64,000 nt of DNA from Dactylonectria macrodidyma (lineage: Eukaryota > Ascomycota > Sordariomycetes > Hypocreales > Nectriaceae), in NCBI GenBank assembly GCA_020744425.1, contig JAGMUV010000020.1:186001-250000 (forward strand), given 5' to 3'. Positions 61,536-64,000 of this stretch are shown one piece after another. The translations under genes were made by a program, and so were the position numbers. The notes under the pieces were generated by a model, which was not told the DNA's origin, ran no database searches, and was given only the letters and a program-made list of their open reading frames with translations. Each line of letters starts with the position of its first letter. Positions within the stretch are counted from its first letter, which is position 1.

Positions 61536-62345
61536 TCAATCCGGTAAAATTGGTCAGTAGCAAAGAATGGGTTAGTTTGACAAATTTGTGCAAACGGTCA
61601 ACAATCCGATCCCGTTCCGAAGGATCGGCCTCGGCATATTGCTGGGAAATGCAATGAGCAACGGTGCACGGTGGAGGCGAGACTGCAATTACAGCTTACC
61701 GTCAGGCCAAGCAGGAGAAGCAATCTCACCCAGATACCCCGGGCCTGGCGTGTCGTCTCCGGTCCAATCCATCCGTTCTCGGCTTGGTGGCTGAGGACAT
61801 AATCGAGGTAGGGTTTCGCTTGCGCTTTCAGTCGAGCATCGTTCATGTCAAACGAACAGGTCTGAAAGGCCAGATACGGCCATGATCTAAGTTTCCAGAA
61901 CTGTGGATCCTGCCAACATAGGCTCAAAGTCAACAGCCTAGATCCCCGGCTTCCAACGGGATCCCCGATTTCCAACGGAGTCAGCGGACCAAGGGCCCCG
62001 AGATCAGACCGACCCCTAGGAACATATAGCTAGCTTTCTCTCAACTAGATAGAAAGACAGGAGATTATATCGTCCTCAAAGCTGTATCACCCAATCCATC
62101 TTGTCTGATAGTCCAGAGACCACGCCAAGGGCAGCATATAGTTGAACCAATACGGGGATGCTTCGTTCAACTCGCTGTACTCCCAATCCCCGCCAAGCCA
62201 GGTGGAGCGGGCAACATAGCAGTAGAACTCAAAGAGGTGCCCGCCTAAGGCTTCAGCGGACAGTTGCAGTTGGTCCTTGAGCCAACCAGTTGGATGGACA
62301 GCGCCTGGAGGCAAAGTGTCCAACTTGAATTTCTGAAGTTCTGTA
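61530..62345 (-). pseudogene. Truncated GH127-like (DUF1680, beta-L-arabinofuranosidase-like) gene fragment
   Basis: Minus-strand blocks in order: LPPGAVHPTGWLKDQLQL, GGHLFEFYCYVARSTWLGG and YSELNEASPYWFNY (about 62,340-62,110); then, after roughly 220 bp that could be an intron ending CTTTCAG, MNDARLKAQAKPYLDY and NGWIGPETTRQARGIW (about 61,865-61,690); then a GTAAGC...CCCAG intron of about 57 nt and QYAEADPSERDRIVDRLHKF to a stop near 61,530. This is the N-terminal third of the family; the rest of the (alpha/alpha)6 barrel is missing. It ends at the junction where the neighbouring DUF1593 fragment also ends. A relic, probably inactive. Confidence 0.75.
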
Positions 62346-63313
62346 CATTTGTTTTTAGTCAAGTGCCTAGTTAAGAGGAGATATCGGCCGATGCATACCT
62401 TGCGTGTTTGGTACGCTGTCTTAAGTTCCAATGACAGCTGACACGTATAGTGCAGTGCAGTGTTGCAGTGTGCAAAAAGGACGGCAAGTATGGAGTGTTC
62501 CATGTTGTCAGCTTTACAGGTAAAGCGTACGATAGGCAGGAAGACCTCACTGAGGTTGCATCGAATAATCTAACGACAACTAAAGCCACCAAGGCCGTGA
62601 ATAAGTATTTTCAAAGCAGCATCGTGACGTGCTAGGCCATATACAGACCACCTAAGATATGGAGACGGATCGAAGTGAGGATAGTTGAAGGATGATTCAG
62701 CTTTTGCGTTCTTGGTCCCTATGGTTAGCCATTTGCCGAGTACATGTCGCGTATGATTGGTAGATGCATCTCCGAGCCGGTCGTCTCTGACCATGTCCGA
62801 CGACCTGTCGACGAAAAAGGGAGAGGCCATTCATCGTGAAACTATTACTTTTATCCCATGGATCAGAGGTCGACTTAAGCGATAGTAAGGATGGCCGGAC
62901 GCCATGGAGTCCACCTCCTCTGCATCTTGACAATTAGTCAAAAGATTAGAAAAGTGCAACAGTAATAGACCAACTCGGTCCGTAAATGTCATTGCATAAT
63001 TATGCAGGCATCCCAGGCAAGTCAATCCGACTCCTGCTCCACGCCTATAGGGTTGACCAAGCACCGATGGACTCTGATCCGCTAAACCACGTATCCCATT
63101 CGGTTTATAGTTAGGAACATGCTAGTAGCGATTTTCGTTACCAAAGGAGTGCGCATAAACAGTCTAGTTCAGTTCTAGTCCTCGTCAGTCGTTCTCATCT
63201 TCATTTATTCGTGATCCAATACCCCTCGCTCGACTCGCTCAAAACATTCCTCCCTTGCTCCCTGCCGGTTTGTGAGCCAAGCTTGCTCATCAGCAGCTCA
63301 TCGGCCAAAATCG
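62346..63313. other. Intergenic, nothing recognised
   Basis: About 1 kb upstream of the GH127-like fragment and downstream of the right-edge kinase. Short minus-strand frames here match no family I recognise. Confidence 0.45.
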
Positions 63314-64000
63314 TCAACTCCTGATCAGTGATTGCACCATAGTCTCTACCCGATCGATTGCAAGCCTCTTAGACGGATCGACATCCAGCATACCCGCAAT
63401 CAGCTCGAAGACCGGCCCTTGGGCATCCCCTCGACGGTAGACTTTCTTGAAAATGGCCGTGAAACGAGGGTGCTCTTCTGCGACCTGGCAAGAGCTAGTG
63501 CTGCTATCAATAACTCCCCAAAGTTGTCTAAAAGCTGAACAACCTCCATGGGCCACCGCAAGAAGAAGGGCAAAGCAACATCCGAGTTGCCAGACATCTG
63601 CCTTGAGCGTGCTCTCTTCGTGTCGGACCTGCTCTGGGGCGAGGAACTGGTATGTACTCTTGGTGAAGTTGGTCGGAGCCCCGTGGAAAGAAAGCTTGCT
63701 GATACCCACATCCGTGATCAAAGGAGTAATGCCCGCGTAGGTAGGTTCAAAAAGAAGAATGTTTTCGGGCTTCAGGTCTTTGTGCTTGATTGATCGCCCG
63801 TGTAGGTGCACTATAGCGAGAACGATGTCATGCATTATACGGAATATGATCTGAGTCGACTGCGGAGATGCCGGATCGAACCAGGGACATGACCTCTTTC
63901 GCTCAGCGTCTGTGTTGGCCAAGAACTTCCAGAGGGTATACGGTGCCCAAGGCTCAATGATGATGGCCATCTTGGCAGTACCTTCAAGGCTCACAGCTTC
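63314..64000 (-). CDS. Protein kinase, 3' part, cut by window edge
   Basis: An open frame of at least 226 codons enters from beyond base 64,000 and stops at 63,314. It covers the second half of a protein-kinase domain: a hinge-like IIEPWAPYTLWKFL, the catalytic loop HKDLKPENILL (HRD is HKD), ITDVGISKL where DFG is expected, FLAPEQV as the APE motif, KADVWQLGCCFALLL, and a C-lobe ending MLDVDPSKRLAIDRV. The gene lies at the very end, so the glycine loop and lysine are not visible. Lys in HRD and Val in DFG are tolerated in some active kinases; the Asp residues needed for catalysis and metal are kept. Substrate and pathway unknown. Confidence 0.8.
   Translation of the reverse strand, partial: EAVSLEGTAKMAIIIEPWAPYTLWKFLANTDAERKRSCPWFDPASPQSTQIIFRIMHDIVLAIVHLHGRSIKHKDLKPENILLFEPTYAGITPLITDVGISKLSFHGAPTNFTKSTYQFLAPEQVRHEESTLKADVWQLGCCFALLLAVAHGGCSAFRQLWGVIDSSTSSCQVAEEHPRFTAIFKKVYRRGDAQGPVFELIAGMLDVDPSKRLAIDRVETMVQSLIRS

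Noticed and set aside
1..64000. CRISPR arrays or bacterial operon features
   Set aside because: No regularly spaced repeats, and spliced genes with fungal signals show the DNA is eukaryotic.

Overview
The window looks like nuclear DNA of a filamentous ascomycete (Pezizomycotina, probably a Sordariomycete). Short introns with GTRNGT donors and CTRAC-like branch points interrupt the ordinary genes, TATA boxes lie about 100-140 bp upstream of several starts, and the families are typically fungal: MFS sugar permeases, a CRH-type GH16 enzyme, a fungal rhodopsin-domain membrane protein and kinase-WD40 proteins. No other organism type fits.

Left arm (1-12,449): the 5' part of an MFS sugar permease on the minus strand running off the edge, a damaged APH-fold kinase-like gene, an NTF2/SnoaL-like small protein, a complete three-exon MFS sugar transporter and a complete three-exon secreted GH16 cell-wall transglycosylase. 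The spacers between them are long and appear empty.

Centre (12,450-47,099, minus strand): one 34.65-kb non-ribosomal peptide synthetase gene. Its order is C*-A1-T1 / C-A-T / C-A-MT-T / C-A-T / C-A-MT-T / C-A-MT-T / C-A-T / C-A-T / C-A-MT-T / terminal C. That is nine adenylation domains, nine carriers, four N-methyltransferases (modules 3, 5, 6 and 9), no epimerase, no thioesterase and a terminal condensation domain of the cyclising type. It predicts a cyclic nonapeptide with up to four N-methyl residues. The build resembles cyclosporin and aureobasidin synthetases, but the methylation pattern does not match the aureobasidin pattern as I remember it. Two in-frame stops 48 nt apart (TAG at 43,488-43,490 and TAA at 43,440-43,442) interrupt the second condensation domain while the frame continues on both sides. 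Each is one C-to-T change, in CpA context, from a glutamine codon, which is the signature expected of repeat-induced point mutation. The allele may therefore be very recently inactivated.

Right arm (47,100-64,000): a 4.5-kb gene-poor spacer holding the synthetase promoter with palindromic motifs; a four-exon rhodopsin-domain membrane protein; a kinase plus WD40 gene, probably one protein; an intronless MFS sugar transporter; an AT-rich stretch with a strong hairpin; two decayed carbohydrate-related gene fragments (DUF1593-like and GH127-like) that both end at the same junction near 61.5 kb; and the 3' part of a protein kinase running off the right edge.

No racemase, ABC exporter, pathway-specific regulator or tailoring enzyme is visible next to the synthetase. 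It therefore appears as a single-gene locus, flanked by sugar-uptake and wall-polysaccharide genes that have no obvious link to peptide biosynthesis.
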